DNA of 64,000 bases from positions 1 to 64,000 of the forward strand of contig JAOVVO010000413.1 in the NCBI GenBank assembly GCA_028564675.1. Direction: 5' to 3'. Below, in pieces: positions 26,101 to 39,786 of this stretch. Below the pieces are notes generated by a model. The model was not told where the DNA came from and did not search any database. It saw nothing but the letters and a program-made list of their open reading frames with translations. Position 1 is the stretch's first letter, and each line of letters begins with the position of its first letter. The translations under genes and the position numbers were made by a program. Source of the stretch: Onchocerca lupi (lineage: Eukaryota; Nematoda; Chromadorea; Rhabditida; Onchocercidae).

Positions 26101-26375
26101 CAAATTTTTTTAGCAGCATTTGAAAAATCGAATCATCTTGGATATCGCATATAATATACGAATTTTCAGAAAGAAATCTATTAAGACCGGCAAAAATTTT
26201 AGGTAAAAATTTGACCTTGCTATATAAAATAATTAGAAATGATGCATTAGATCAGTTCACATAAATAATGTTTTATCATGATAAACATTTACTCGAAATG
26301 TTGTAGTAATTAATTAAGCTACAGATTACTTGTTTACGTACTTGAATTCTTAGAAAAATATAATTAATTAATTAA
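23190..26375. other. Gene-poor AT-rich stretch
   Basis: No supported gene was seen. It holds long poly-A/T runs (for example from 23277) and a loose cluster of ACGTGA or TCACGT half-sites at 25475, 25484, 25606 and 25670, with a TTACGTAA palindrome at 25654. Confidence 0.4.
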
Positions 26376-27378
26376 TTAGTTAGTTGGCGGTTGGAGCAGA
26401 TATTTTACAGGTTTTGTTTGATTTTCTTCCATACCTTCTTGATCTTCTTGAAAATCATAATAATATCGCTGAATCCTAATATTATTAGCATTTGTAATTT
26501 GAAATTAAGTGATAAAAGTCATAATAAAATTATTGTACTGTACTGCAAATAGTTAAAAATTAAAACTTGAACATATTTCTAATTTAATTAAAACAAATGT
26601 GATGCGAAAAAATTCAATTGTTTATATTTTAGGAATTATAAAATCTTGCAGAAATATCAACAAATCTAAAACAGCAAAAAATATGAATAATTAAATATTC
26701 GAACGAATTGTAATTAATAATATCTTTCGATTGTAAAATTGAGCTTTTGTTGTTTTCGATGTTATTTTTTGATTTTTTTTCCGTAGTCTAAATATTTTCT
26801 TTCTTTTTTTAGCCTTCTTTGGCACATATTCTATGTCATCCTGAAATTAATTTTTGAATTTTTCTGATTTTTCCAAATTATTTGTAATTTATTTTGTAAC
26901 GCTTAATTACGTCATCCACGTCATCCATACACCTGATAAATATATCTTATTTTTATTTTTTACTGAAAGTCAATTGAAAAGATAATTACGTGAATTACAT
27001 CTAATTTTACTTCACAGATCTGGACTTAAACTAACATTGTTAATTTTTGAACTATTAAATATCAAAAACTTTTTTTTTTTTTCGCAACTAAGATAACCAT
27101 TCATGCGAAACATTAATCGAGATATTGAAACTTTTTGACTTGCACTTCTTTATAATTTATCATCAAGTTCAATCTTGTCAATGAATTTTTCTCCAACTTT
27201 ACGAAAGCTATAGATTTGAGCAGAATAAATTTTGATTTATGAAAAATTGGAATGATTTTTTCTTTACAAAAGAAAGAAAACCGTTTCTAATATTTAATAA
27301 TTTTAAATTCATTGTTACTATAACAAATGAAATGATATAAAATAAAGCAATTTTTTTTAATAAAGTATGCCATCGCAT
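26376..27378 (-). CDS. Probable small protein with a hydrophobic leader and Lys/Arg-rich C-terminal part, unknown function
   Basis: Exons 27282-27378, 27132-27207, 26911-26932 (a 22-base microexon) and one starting at 26840 join in phase with good splice sites. The first exon begins with an ATG six bases after a TATTACAG acceptor, as expected for spliced-leader trans-splicing. It encodes a leader of about 25 residues (K-K-I-A-L-F-Y-I-I-S-F-V-I-V). Exon 3 gives C-M-D-D-V-D-D and exon 4 begins D-D-I-E-Y-V-P-K-K followed by a basic run. Read straight on, exon 4 stops at 26691 (about 115 residues in all). Alternatively a donor at TAT|GTGCC leads to a final exon 26376-26468 (R-Y-Y-Y-D-F-Q-E-D-Q..., stop). 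I do not recognise the family; it may be a secreted or membrane-anchored peptide. Confidence 0.45.
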
Positions 27379-28980
27379 AATATACTGTAATATTTTGCCG
27401 GATAATGAGACAAAAAAAAAAAACCGGATTTCACTCATTGTTTACTTTTTTTTTTGCAATTCAAAATATACAAAAAATTTTTCAACTAAATAGATGATTC
27501 GTTTTAATTGCTCGATTTCATTTCTTAATTTCATTTTTATCGATAATTTCTCTCCTTATTTTTCGAAATATTTATTTTTTCGATAATTCGATGAAGGCTA
27601 AACTTTATAGAATATTTCTTAAAATTCAGAAAGATGAAATAATAATTTGCTATCTTTTCATGCTATATTTGTATAGAAAAAAAAAAGCAATTAGTTTGCT
27701 AATAAATAAAATAAAATTTTAAAGTGATAAATTTCAAAAAACCAATTTTGCAACGATAATTCATATCAAACAAAACGAATTGCTTTCTTAATTTGAAATT
27801 TTGGAATGAATTTTTCCTATGTGCAAATTTTGCCATATTGGCAATAAACAATTTGCATAATTGAGACAAATAGTTCAAAAAAAAAAAAAAAATAAGCTGC
27901 AAATAATTTGAGAATAATTAGAAAGATGAAAATTTGTAAAACAGTCTTGAATAAATATACCTAATAAAAATTTAATATAGAAATGATGCGATTTTTGCCT
28001 TGTAGAATATCATTAAATCAATCTTTGCTTACTTTATTTCTTGCAATTTTAATATTTCAAATGAAATTTAAATGTCAAAATATTCCTCTCTCACTCCAAA
28101 AGAAAAGTATAATTTCAAAAATTTATTTTGTTCAAAAAATAGTTTAATTATTTCAAAATTTTGTTCGATGTACTGTAATTTGTTATGATAATAAAAGATT
28201 AAGTGAAATTTATTCCTTTTTTCCATTTTCTAATAATGAATAAAAATTTGATCGAAAAAATGCTAACAGAAATGCAGAAATGCATGCATTTGCATGTACT
28301 TTTTATCAATTTATAGAAAAAAATGGAAAATTTCGCTGAAGCGATGCTTTTACAAAATGTTTTATTATTTTTCTTTACTTTATTATTTTAATTAATATTA
28401 TAATTTGAAAAGTAAAGTTAGGTCTTTTGCTGCAATTAAGTAATTTTTTTATCAAAATTTGAAAGAAAAATTTCGATAATTTACAAAATATGATAGAGAT
28501 AAATAAATGCATTATTTCATTAATATTTAATCGATATTTATACATGAAATATGTTCTTAATCTTTATTAAACTTTTTCAAACATTTATTAGCATTAATTG
28601 GAATAAATTTAATAAAATGAGTTCGTTATAGTAAATAACAAATGAAATGGAAAATTTAAAGTTTAAATAAAGAAGAAATGAAAACAGTAACAATTAGTTT
28701 TTATCAATATTAATTTTAATTTCACATTTCATTATATGTTTTTGTAGCATTAATTTTATATTTCACCAAGTCTTTTGAATGTTAAATTTATCATAAATGA
28801 CAATATTAAATTTTATGATAAATTTTTGATTTAATCGTTTCAATTGCCAAGTTACGGTTAATTTTATTTCTGAAAATTGTAAATGATCGGGAAAATAATT
28901 CTTCCATTTCATTTGACAACTTATTTCTCATAATATAATGTTATTTAGTATCCATAAATGTGCGTTTTCTATTTTAGAGC
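27379..28980. other. Gene-poor AT-rich stretch
   Basis: Upstream flank of the small minus-strand gene. Nothing beyond AT-rich sequence and short palindromes (for example ATGCATGCAT near 28280) was seen. Confidence 0.4.
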
Positions 28981-28994
28981 ATTACTATGCTGGT

Positions 28995-29120
28995 CATTTT
29001 CTGAAATAAGATATCCTGAAACGGAATATATTGAAATGAAATATCCTAAAATAGAATACGCTCAAATAGAATATACTGAAATGAACTATCTTGAAATAGA
29101 ATATATGTATTTAGAATATA
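28995..29120. repeat. 15-base tandem repeat, open in one plus-strand frame
   Basis: Eight diverged units of the form GAAATAGAATATNCT, period exactly 15. On the plus strand they read as a pentapeptide series E-I-R-Y-P, E-T-E-Y-I, E-M-K-Y-P, K-I-E-Y-A, Q-I-E-Y-T, E-M-N-Y-L, E-I-E-Y-M. The frame is open from an acceptor-like TTTTAG at about 28977 to a stop near 29133. No neighbouring exon was found, so coding is unproven. Confidence 0.75.
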
Positions 29121-29714
29121 TAAATTTTGTGTAAAAAATATTATACTGAAATATCATTGTTAATAAATCAAGATCAATTTTTCAAATTACACGTCATATT
29201 TATATTTGGTATTTAAAATTTCTAGTGAACTGTTTAATGGCAACGAAAGATGAACCATTTGTGGAAATTCATGAAATTTTCTTTTTCGCAATTCAAAAAT
29301 AGTAAAGTCATTTATCAAATTCTTACCATAGAAATTGCACCAATCAAAAATGAAAAATAAAATGAATTTATTAATTTCAATTTTATTTTGGATGATGAAT
29401 GAGAAAATTAATCAATGATATATTTTAATAATTATGATTTATTCAAGAAAGGCTAATAATTGGTTGCATAACACTATGCTAAAATCTTTCTTTTGATGAA
29501 ACTGTTAAATTCAAAGTTGTATAATATGCCATCAATTTCGTAAACATTAAACACTTTTTTGCTGCAAAATAAATAATTTGCCAAAGTAATAACAATTTGT
29601 TATTAAACAACATAAAAGACCTGAATAGTTTGCATAATACATTGGAGAAAATAACGTTTATTATAATTATTGTTTTTCTTATGACTATTATAATATTATT
29701 ATTGCTAATTGGAT

Positions 29715-29935
29715 CCAGCCATGTGAAACGTGGTCAGGTACAGCTAGCCTATATAAATAAAAACCTAAATGTTCATTGGTCAAAACTTCAAATCTCCGAA
29801 AGTTTTTAAATATGCGGTAATTCGAATGCAACGTTGCATGAAAATTCCGAATCAGTCGATGAAGAACTTGAAACGTTGTATGGAAAACAACAAACATTTG
29901 CATTTTCATTCACACAGATTATTATAAATCTATTC
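29715..29935. mobile_element. Helitron junction and inverted Helitron 5' end
   Basis: A hairpin (CCATGT gaa ACGTGG, about 29719-29733) and CTAG at 29744-29747 mark a Helitron 3' end. CTATATAAATAAAAACC, the 5' end of the same family, follows at once. About 150 bases on, the inverted 5' end of a second copy appears (its start near 29905, reading leftward through CAACGTTTCAAGTTCTTCATC). This is a head-to-tail junction plus an inverted partial copy. Confidence 0.6.
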
Positions 29936-32900
29936 ATTCCAAACAAATTATTATCCGAGCTTGTCATTGAATAATTCACTCCATTCTTTCACAATATGAC
30001 AGGTGCAAATGATTGATTTAACTTGGGTAAACAAATTTCACCACTTCTAAATTTTTTAGAATCATTTTACGTCATAGAATGCGCTTTTCTATTGATTATT
30101 TCATTCGGAGATCATTTCATTTTACAGATGTTGCTGAAATAAAATAATGTACAATTGCATCAATAATTTCTTTCATTTCATAAAATTTTATTAATTGTTG
30201 TTTAATTTTCAAATGAATTTTAGTTTCTGAAGAAAAATTTTTCACAGTGAGTGCTATAACGCAATCAATGTCGTTCCACATTTTAGAAATATTATTCATG
30301 ATCTTCGAAGAAGTTTGATCAAAAATTTGCTATTTGGTAAAAAAGAATTGTATTGAAATAAGGAAAGAATGATTATGATAACTAATACAGGTGGAAATGA
30401 TTTTACTGATATGATGATATCGGTAAAATAATTATTTATTGATTTTTTCAATTAATTTCGCGCAAATCCTTCTTTATTTTAGCTAAAAAGAAAATTAGGC
30501 TTTCAATAATTGACGGTTATTTTGCAAGGCTACATTAGCTGATACTATGAAGACCAAATTTAGATTTAAACTTCGAAGACCTAAATTTAGATTTAAGTAG
30601 TGAGTGGCAAAGAAAATCCAAAATTAGGCGATTTCTGAATCCGATGAAGTATTATGTTATGGTGCAGATGCAATTTCAAATGATTATAAATGAGCAGACT
30701 GATTTCCTTAAAAAAAAATTCTCGAGAGAATTTCAAAGATTACTGTAAATTTTCTAGATGCTAAGGATTTTCTATTATTAATAGTAAATAATATTTTTTT
30801 TTCAAATATTTACTTATTCTATAGTCGAAAGAAAGAATTGGCTTCATTTTCAATGAAAAAATTTTTCAACTACAAATAAAATTGAATTGTCAAAATTTTC
30901 TCGTCAAAATTCAATTTCATCGAAAATGATTATCGTCAAAATGATATCTTATTTTGAATTTTTAACTTCCAACTGCCAATTTTTCTTGATATTAAAGTAT
31001 AAATTTAATGTGATAAACAAGTTTTCTTTCGACATTTTTCTCACTTCAAATTTGTCATATTTGTTAAATCAAACGAAAAATAAATAAGTGAATGAATTCT
31101 TAATTTTTACATAAAATAATTATTATAAATTTATTTCAATATGATATCTTTTCTCCAGATGATTTTTCTGTCAATTCTTTGACATTTTATATAATTAATT
31201 ATAGTTTCGACGAACTTTTCTTTCTATCTCGAGAATAAATGTGCATATTTTTCATCGTAAATAACATAAAAAGTTTTTGCATACTAGATTTCATTTGAAG
31301 AATTTTTTTAATGCAATTTTTTTTCTTGATTAATTTTCGCAGGAATATCGTAAATATTTGCGTAACTTTTAATGAAAGAATAAAAATGCGCATTTTATTT
31401 TTTAGGTATATTTACGCACAATAATTGTAATATAAGTATTTATCGATACTTTTTATGATTAAAAGGCATTAATAATTTTGAGTTATAGTAAACGACAAAA
31501 TGAGCAGAAATTTGATTCGATATTTGATATAGAAGTCATAAGATGCCTAATAATGCGTTAAATATCATTTCTAAAATCGCATTTCATAACAATTTGGCAA
31601 AATTTTATAGAATTATTAGAAAATACTTCGCCGTATCGATTTGTGAAATTTTATAGAAATAATTTATCACTAGCTTACTCATTAATAATGCTCGAATTGT
31701 AATTTATTTAAAGGAAATAAAAGTGAAAATATTTTCGAATTTATTCGTTTTTTATTTATTTCTACTTCAAATTTTAATTTAACCACATCTCCAAATAAGA
31801 ATTAATTACAAATGCAAACTGGAAGTATATTGTAGGATTGATCTTTAAGTATTTTAAAATTGCTTCATAATTAAGTGAATTAGATATAATTTTGCAGATT
31901 ATTTCTAAATTTCTTTGATTAGTGCATTTTGCAAGTTTTGCAAGAAAATGCCTTTTTGTTGCATAATGATTAATTATATTACATTTTCCTCCAATTAGTA
32001 ATTAATTATTAATGAAATTTTTCAAGATATAATTTCTGCTTATCGAAAGTATTAACAATGCAGTGACTATAATAAATAAATTATGATGAAACGAAATGAT
32101 TATATAATTATATGTAAATTTATTTTTATTAATTATATGTAAATTTATTCGCATTTCTTTCTAAAAAGAATAATTGTTTACTAAAAAAATTAGGGGAAAA
32201 TTAAGTATCGAGTAAAAATTTTAGGATTGCAAATTGGAATTCTATTTCAAATTCAAAACATGAGAAAACAAAAAACGAGTTTTGATAATTATGGATGAAA
32301 ACTTTCGCACCACTCACTCTTCCAAGATTTGAAGATTATTGTTAATTTAGAAATGGAAATTAATGAGGGAAACAACAATTATTTTAATTATTCAAATAAT
32401 GTAGACTGCAAATGCAACATGCAAACTGCAGCTGCAAGTTAGCAACTAAATGATATTTTTTAATTATTGCTGAATTAATTTGAGCTGCAAAATTTATTTC
32501 ACCCATAAAAAATTGTAATTATAATTATAGCATCAATCAATTCAATCAAAAATTTTGCAAATTATAATAAAATTATAGAAAATTGATTGCTAATTAACGA
32601 AGACTACGTGATTCGAGCTGCTGATAAACTTATCATTAAATTGAATTAAATGGAACTATTTGACTTTTTAGTAAGCTGATTTCTGATATTTAATAAAATA
32701 AATCATTTTTATAAAAACCAAACTATCATTTTTTTCGCAACATAATTATTTTTCTCTGATTTACTGATTCTTATTATCTGTGATATTTCTTTTATATCAC
32801 GCGATAATATTTATGGAATTAAATTTATGAAATTTTTCATGCAAAGACTATATTGAATTTTTATTTTAATATCAATAAAAAAAAAATGAAAAATAAGAAA

Positions 32901-33708
32901 GAACCGAATTAATATTGCGAAATTTATTGAAATTTCATCGGAAAAATCAGAGCAAAATATCTAAATGCTCAAATTTTTATAGCATTTTATAATGTTTTTT
33001 CAATATTTCAATCTTTATTTTTTCGCTATACTTTCAATATAATTTTTCCATTTTTTATTTTTTATTTTTATTTATTTATTTATTTATTTTTTTTGATAAA
33101 AGAGATAATTCAAATCATTTCTTTTTTTGAGAACTGATAGTTTCATAGCTTACTTGAATTTAACTTAAAATAAAAATATAATCTAGAGCAAATTTTTCTT
33201 AGAATAATTAAAATATAATTTTGATGAAATAATTTTGAACAAAATAATTCAAATTTATTATATTTCAGAATTAATTTTGCAAATATGATAAATTAAATTT
33301 CAATAATAATAGATAAATCACATCATTATTAGCAAAAGTTTCATTGATTAATTTCAATCTAATTATCAGTATTTTCATTGCTTAAATTAATAACACCAAT
33401 ATTTTGTTTCATATTCAAATTTCTATCTATCAAAAAGTTGCCAGAATGATTGACAAAAGCAAATGTGAAAATTGAAATGTGAAAATTTTTCAAATGTTTA
33501 AAATTAAATTTTGCTTCCATATGCTTTCTAAAAAGCATAAGATATGAAATATACATTTGAACAACTGTTCTAGCTCAATGATTGATAGAAATCTTATCAA
33601 TCAATATTCTCATCAGCAGTTCTTCATATCATTTCGAATATCATTTAAAAGATGATGCCGATCTTCTTCAAATCATATTTTGCTTCTTTCTTTTTCGTTT
33701 TTTTTTTC

Positions 33709-33744
<36 letters not shown>

Positions 33745-36700
33745 AAAGTTTTGTTTTAAATGTTTCAAAGAATTATCCGAAGCAATAGATATAATGATCT
33801 CTATATTGATCAATAGATGTTTTGAAATTTTGAATTCCATTTCTATATAATTGAAAATTTCAATATGAAATAGTTAGTCAGAAATAATTCGATAAAAATA
33901 GTCAATTTTTCAATTATATAAAGATGAAATTCAAAATTTCTTAACAAAATAATTGATTACTAATTTGATCGTTTTTTTTTTTTTTTTTTACTTTGATTCC
34001 ATTGTTTTTATAATATTTATTTGATCCCAATGTTTGATTAGAATCATTTTTATTTATAAATTATATTACTAATTTTTCAAAAATTCTCGACAAATTGCCT
34101 AACATTTATTTGTTTAATTTTTAAATCAAACGATTTTAGATGAATTTTGAAAAAAAAAAAAGAAAAAAACTATTCAATATTATTTCCATGTAATCCTTAC
34201 TTCTATGAAGAATTAAAGGAAAAAGATATTTAAAATTATTGAAATAAAAGCTCACAATTTGAATGGAAATTTTCCTGACAACCAGTTTTTTTTAGAGCTT
34301 AAAAAAGGTTCTAAATTCAGTTGAATTACCAATGAAATCGTTAAAATCTAAGCGGATTTTTTTTTTCTAAAAAGCCTTTTTCGAGAAATTTCAAATTCAT
34401 AAAATTGATTGGAAATAATAAATATTGAAATTGAAATATTATGCATGCATTTTGCATGCATAATAATAAATTATCACTAGTTATCATTAGTAAAATAATG
34501 TGCATGCATGATGCATGCAAAACGAGCATATCAACGTAATTTCTGAGGAAAAAATTTTGAGATTTAAATTAGTTGAAATTAAATTGAATTGAACAGAGAA
34601 AATTATTGATTAGATATAACTCTTGAATGAAAAAAAAAAAGATATAATCGAAAATTTAGAATGGAATTTATACTCATTATTTCTGTTTCTGATTTTTTTT
34701 TCCCTGAATATAGCGATCTTTTGGATTTATCAATAATGACAAATTAAGTTTTGAATTTTGGATCACACGTTTCAAGTTTTCAATTACGTCTTGAATCACG
34801 TTTTCAACTACGTTTTGAAACATTTCTTCAATTTTTCAGACTCATTTGAAACATTTTAATCATATATTTCAAATATTTCAAACTTTCTTGCAACTTTTGT
34901 TCATTTAGCTTTATTTATTACACTTCACTGCTTTGCTTAATTTGTGCAATTTTTAGAAATGTTCAGAGACAGCTAAAAGTTAGAAAAATCAATTGTACTA
35001 TAATTAATCTTTCATTTAAAAATTAAAATTTAATTTTTTCAGTAAAGAAAGATTTTAGAATTACGAAATTAAACGAAAGATCAAAAAAAGAAAAAAAAAT
35101 TGAGAAGATTCGTTTAGAATCTAAATTGGCTTAGCAAAGGATGAATTTTAATGACTGTAATTTCATCTAATAATTATTATGCTATTATTTGTCAGAACTT
35201 AAGTAATTAATCATTTTATATTCAATATTTTTTAATTAAAATTATTGGATAAAATTTCGTTTAACTCATCAAACCAATTGTTAATATTAGTCAAAAAATC
35301 TCCCTAAAATAAGCTATTGGCATTTTAGGGAAAAAAGAAAAATTGAATATTAATAATTTGCTAGAAGGCAAAAATCATTGTTGACTCTTATCGATTTTAC
35401 AATTTCAAATTTTTTCCGCTTCATTTCATTTCTTTTCATTTCAAGTTCAAATGTACTAAAATTGTCAATTTTTTTATATTTCCTTTTTCTTCAAATTTTT
35501 TCTTTTTAAATTTTGCACTTATAAAGCAACAATATTAATTTTTTTTTTTTTAATGTAAAAAATAAAATATTTGTGACAAAAAATAAGTATAACACTTTTT
35601 TTTTCTTGGATAAATTTCTTTCATAATTGTGGAAATAATTATGAAATCGCTTTCGTAATTAATCTTAATTATCGTAAGCTTTGATTCATTTCAGCATATA
35701 ATTGCTAATCGATAATCTAAATATATCTGTGATAAAATTTTTATTAACAATATTTATGACAATATTCGTATTAATTATTCCATTAATTTTTAATGAAGAA
35801 TTAAAATTTTTTTACTAAAAATCTAAAACTTTAAAAAAAAAAAGGAAAAAAACATTAGTACCTTTATGATGATATATAATTTATCCTTTTTAATAAATCG
35901 AAATTTTTTCGATTTAATTTAAAATTATATATTAATATATTCTTTTTTTCCAATTTTTTTTCAAAATTTACTTTTTACTCGATTTTTGACGAATTTCTAT
36001 TTATTTTTTTTTTTTTTATATAATATTTTGTTTCTGTTCGAAATTTTACAGCTTTTTTTTTTCGCGAAGAAGAGAGAGAAGAAAGAGGAATGAAAAAAAA
36101 GAGAAATTTAAAAATAATTTTTGGAAAATTTAAAAGAAACAAATTATTTCATTGATAGTTAATTTGGATCATTTTAAACGATTATTCATATTCATATTCA
36201 ATGTTTTTTTTTTTTATATTTTTCATTCCACATAAAAATTGATCAAAGATTTTTAATATCACAAAAAATTTTTTTTCAAGAAAATCTAAAAATAAAACGC
36301 GCCAAATTTTGAATTTTTAGTATTTGAAAGAGAAAAATTGAATAAACAAATAAATAAATTTTTTTCTTTTTTTTTTTATTTCGCTATTTGATTTATCACT
36401 GCATATGGCTTTTTATTTTCTTCCATATGATTTCCGGAAGAAAATTGATGATATCTCTAAACTTTTGCTAAATTAATCACTAATTTTTATTGCATTTCTA
36501 TGCAAAATCATTTTTTTTTAAATGAAAATAAGCAATTAAACAATTTAAAAAAAAAAAAAAAAAAGAAGGAAAATGAGTGAAAGAGGAAAGTTAAACCGAA
36601 AAATAAGCAAATTTTGAATTTTATTTTGCCTCTTTTTTTTCTTTTCTTATTATATGCCAAGTAAAATAAATAAACTTCTTTTTTTTCACTTTCTATTTTT

Positions 36701-38102
36701 TTGAAATTTCCCAGGGGTTAACAAAAGTGAAAGGACAAAAAGAGAAAAAAATTTAAAAAAAGCGAAAGAAATGGATATTTGGCTTGTTTATTTGTTTGCA
36801 TCAATTTTCTGTTCATCTTATTTTGTGATGAATTCAATTTGATAAGTTCTAAGTTTAATTTTGAATCTATTCATGTTAATTTTCATCAAAACAAATTTTT
36901 TTTTCAGAATAAGAGAGAGAGAGAGAGAGGGAAAAAGAAAGAAATAATTTTATCGTTCTTTTTTTCTTCCTTTTTTTTTTTAAAAATTTTCTTTTTGTTA
37001 AATTTCAACCAATGTAATTATTTTTTGCTGGAGGAGAAAAAAAAGGAAGGAAAGAAAAATTTGATGAATTAATTAAAAAAAAAAATAAGCTATGATTGTT
37101 GTTAAAAAAAAAAAAAAAAAAGGTTGTAAACAAATTGAAAAATACTTTAAGCCTTGTTTCTCTTGTAATTTTCTTTTTTTTTTTTTTTAATTTAAATTTC
37201 ATTGCTAATTTTTATCCTACCATTTTGATAGACTTTTCCTTATCATATCACTGCTATAGACTTTTTTATTTTGCTCAAATTTGCACAATTGTTAGGCTTC
37301 TTCTCAACATTCTTAGGCTTTTTTTTTTTACTTTTTAATTTTTATTTTCATTTCAAAAATTGACCAACAACTTATGTTAATCAAACTTTTATTATCTTTT
37401 CATTTTGATCAATTTTACACTTTAAATATTACAATTTATTCAATTCCAATCCTGTTTTTTTTTAATTCTGTTTTTTTTTTTTTTTTTGATAATATTTCGA
37501 GAATAATATTTCATTGGATAAAATTAATAAAATAACAATTTGATGAAATAAATCAAATATTTACAAATGAGAAATATTATTATTTTCTATTTAAACAAAA
37601 AAACCAAAACTTTATTTTTAAAATTACCTTTTTTTCTAAATCTTTTTTTTTTTATTTTAAATATTACTGCTAATTGCGTTAGATTGAATCGGATTATTTA
37701 TTTCTAGAAATGAATAAATATTGCAATTTATAAAGTACAAAAAAAAAAAAAAAAAATGAAAGCGAAAAAGGCGTTTTTTTTTTTTCTTAAATATTTTTAA
37801 TCGAAAAATAATTTTAATGATCTTTGATGTCTTCTACTATTGGTCACTTTTAGTCAATTTTTTTTTTTTTTTTTTTGCATTTTTAAATTTGAAGAAATAT
37901 ATAATATATGAATGTAATGTTTATTTTTAGAAAAAGAGAAAAAAATTGAAAATTTTAAAATTAAAATTAGAATTTTAAAATTTATCAATTTTTATCAATG
38001 CTATAAATAAATACATGCATATTTATTAGGATTAAATCATTAAAGGTATAGTGGTAGAATGAAAATTGAAAAACGACGGAAAATAGACGTCAAGAAAATC
38101 GG
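29936..38102. other. Long gene-poor AT-rich stretch
   Basis: No supported gene in about 8 kb. The short open frames are homopolymer-rich (Phe/Lys runs) or shadows. It contains many poly-A/T runs (for example about 30 T near 33715), a GA-rich tract near 36910, and paired TGCATGCA palindromes. It may be long intergenic sequence or the upstream region of the plus-strand gene. Confidence 0.45.
34441..34519. repeat. Two TGCATGCA palindromes 40 bases apart
   Basis: ATGCATGCA ttt TGCATGCAT (34441-34461) and TGCATGCA tga TGCATGCA (34501-34519) are perfect small inverted repeats with 3-base centres. Confidence 0.8.
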
Positions 38103-39755
38103 ATGACTTCATTTTCCAAACGTAAACACGTACGTTTTGATTGTTCCGATTCATCATCGGCTAGTATTCCTACCAAATCACGATTATCACAATCAAATTC
38201 ATCATCATTACAACGAAATTCTTCCGATTTTGGTTTCAAAAATTCAGAAAATCCAATTCTATCATACTTTCCTTGCTTCACCACTTCATCATCCAATTCA
38301 ACAATCAAAGAACGATCATTATCATCATCATCATCATCTGTATCGGTCTTTCCGATCTTATCACCATTATCACTATCATTATTTGCACGAAAATCACCAG
38401 TTTATCAACAAACTTATCAACAACAACAAACTTTTCATTTGCCTAACTCCGCCCTATCTCAACGACATCATCCGAAATCAATTATCAAAAAAAGCCACAC
38501 CTTCACAATAACCACCGATCAACAACAATTTGATGACAATCCCTCCTCCTCATCTATCCTCTATTTTACCATTCAGTCTTTAACTTTAATCTCACCAATA
38601 TTACAAACTACCGCAATTCTTTCTCGTCCTATCAATCTTATCACTGATATGAATCATTTGCCATTAATCAGATCATCGAGATCCAAATCAAAATCACATC
38701 AGGTTGACAATTAATACTTTATTTCTTTCATTCAAATTTCACTATTTTATTTTTCATTATATCATCAAAATTCATTTCCAATTATTTCATTCTCTTTTTT
38801 AATTTCATACTTTAAAATTTATTTATTGTTATCAAAAAAAAAAAACAAAAGAACAGGGAAAAGAAAAGAATTTTCTTGCTTCATTAAGAATTATCATCAA
38901 AATTCATTTTCATTTATTTTGTTTTCTTCTTTAATTTCATATGAAAAAAAAAAAAAAAAAAAACGAAAAAACAAACAAAAAACGAAAAAGGACAAAAACA
39001 AAAAAATTAAGCTTAATTAAATAAAAACCCAAAAATTATTACTTTTCGCTTCATTTTTTCCCCGCAAAAAATTAAATAATAATATTATGTGTTGTAGTAG
39101 TAATTAATAAATTATTCTGTATAATTAGCAATTCCAAATTTTACATTCATTTAATTACTGATTTATTCAACTTTTATCTTTTTTTAAATTATTATATTTC
39201 AAACTTCACACTTATTTTAATTAATGATTTATTCAATTCTTTTCCCAATGCAATATATTTCAAGTTTCACAGTTGATTAATTCATTTTTTAAAATGGTTT
39301 CCAGCTTAATAATTAATTACAAAACAAAAAACACAAAGTTAAAAGCTATTAGATGGAACTTCATTCTAGATCTTTTAATATTAATGCATAAAAAAAAAAA
39401 AGTTTCTTTCATTACAAGAAACTTTAGAAGTCCAAGCTTTTGGCGAGTGAATTTGTCAGCAATTTCAAAAATTTTGAAGATATTTCTATGGAAAATTAGA
39501 GAAATTTAAATTTTGATAACAATAGGAGTTAAATTTTGATTGTAATTTTTAATCATTTTTTAATGTTTGATAATATTTCAAATGAGAAGCAAGATTGATT
39601 TGTCGTTTGAACGCAAATGACATGTCAGTAATCATCAAAAATTTATAAATCTTTCATATGTTTTTATATTATTATCAAAATTTAAATTTAAACACTTGAA
39701 ATTTCATAAATTTGTAATTTATTTGTTGAAATTTTCGAATGTCAAAAATATTCAT

Positions 39756-39786
<31 letters not shown>

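Noticed and set aside
36779..37338. Overlapping open frames of 65-97 codons on both strands
   Set aside because: They consist mainly of Phe/Lys runs from poly-T/poly-A tracts, with no family resemblance.
38090..38308. 72-codon minus-strand frame and an extra plus-strand frame from 38137
   Set aside because: Both are shadows of the Ser-rich first exon starting at 38103, which is the frame that splices in phase to later exons.
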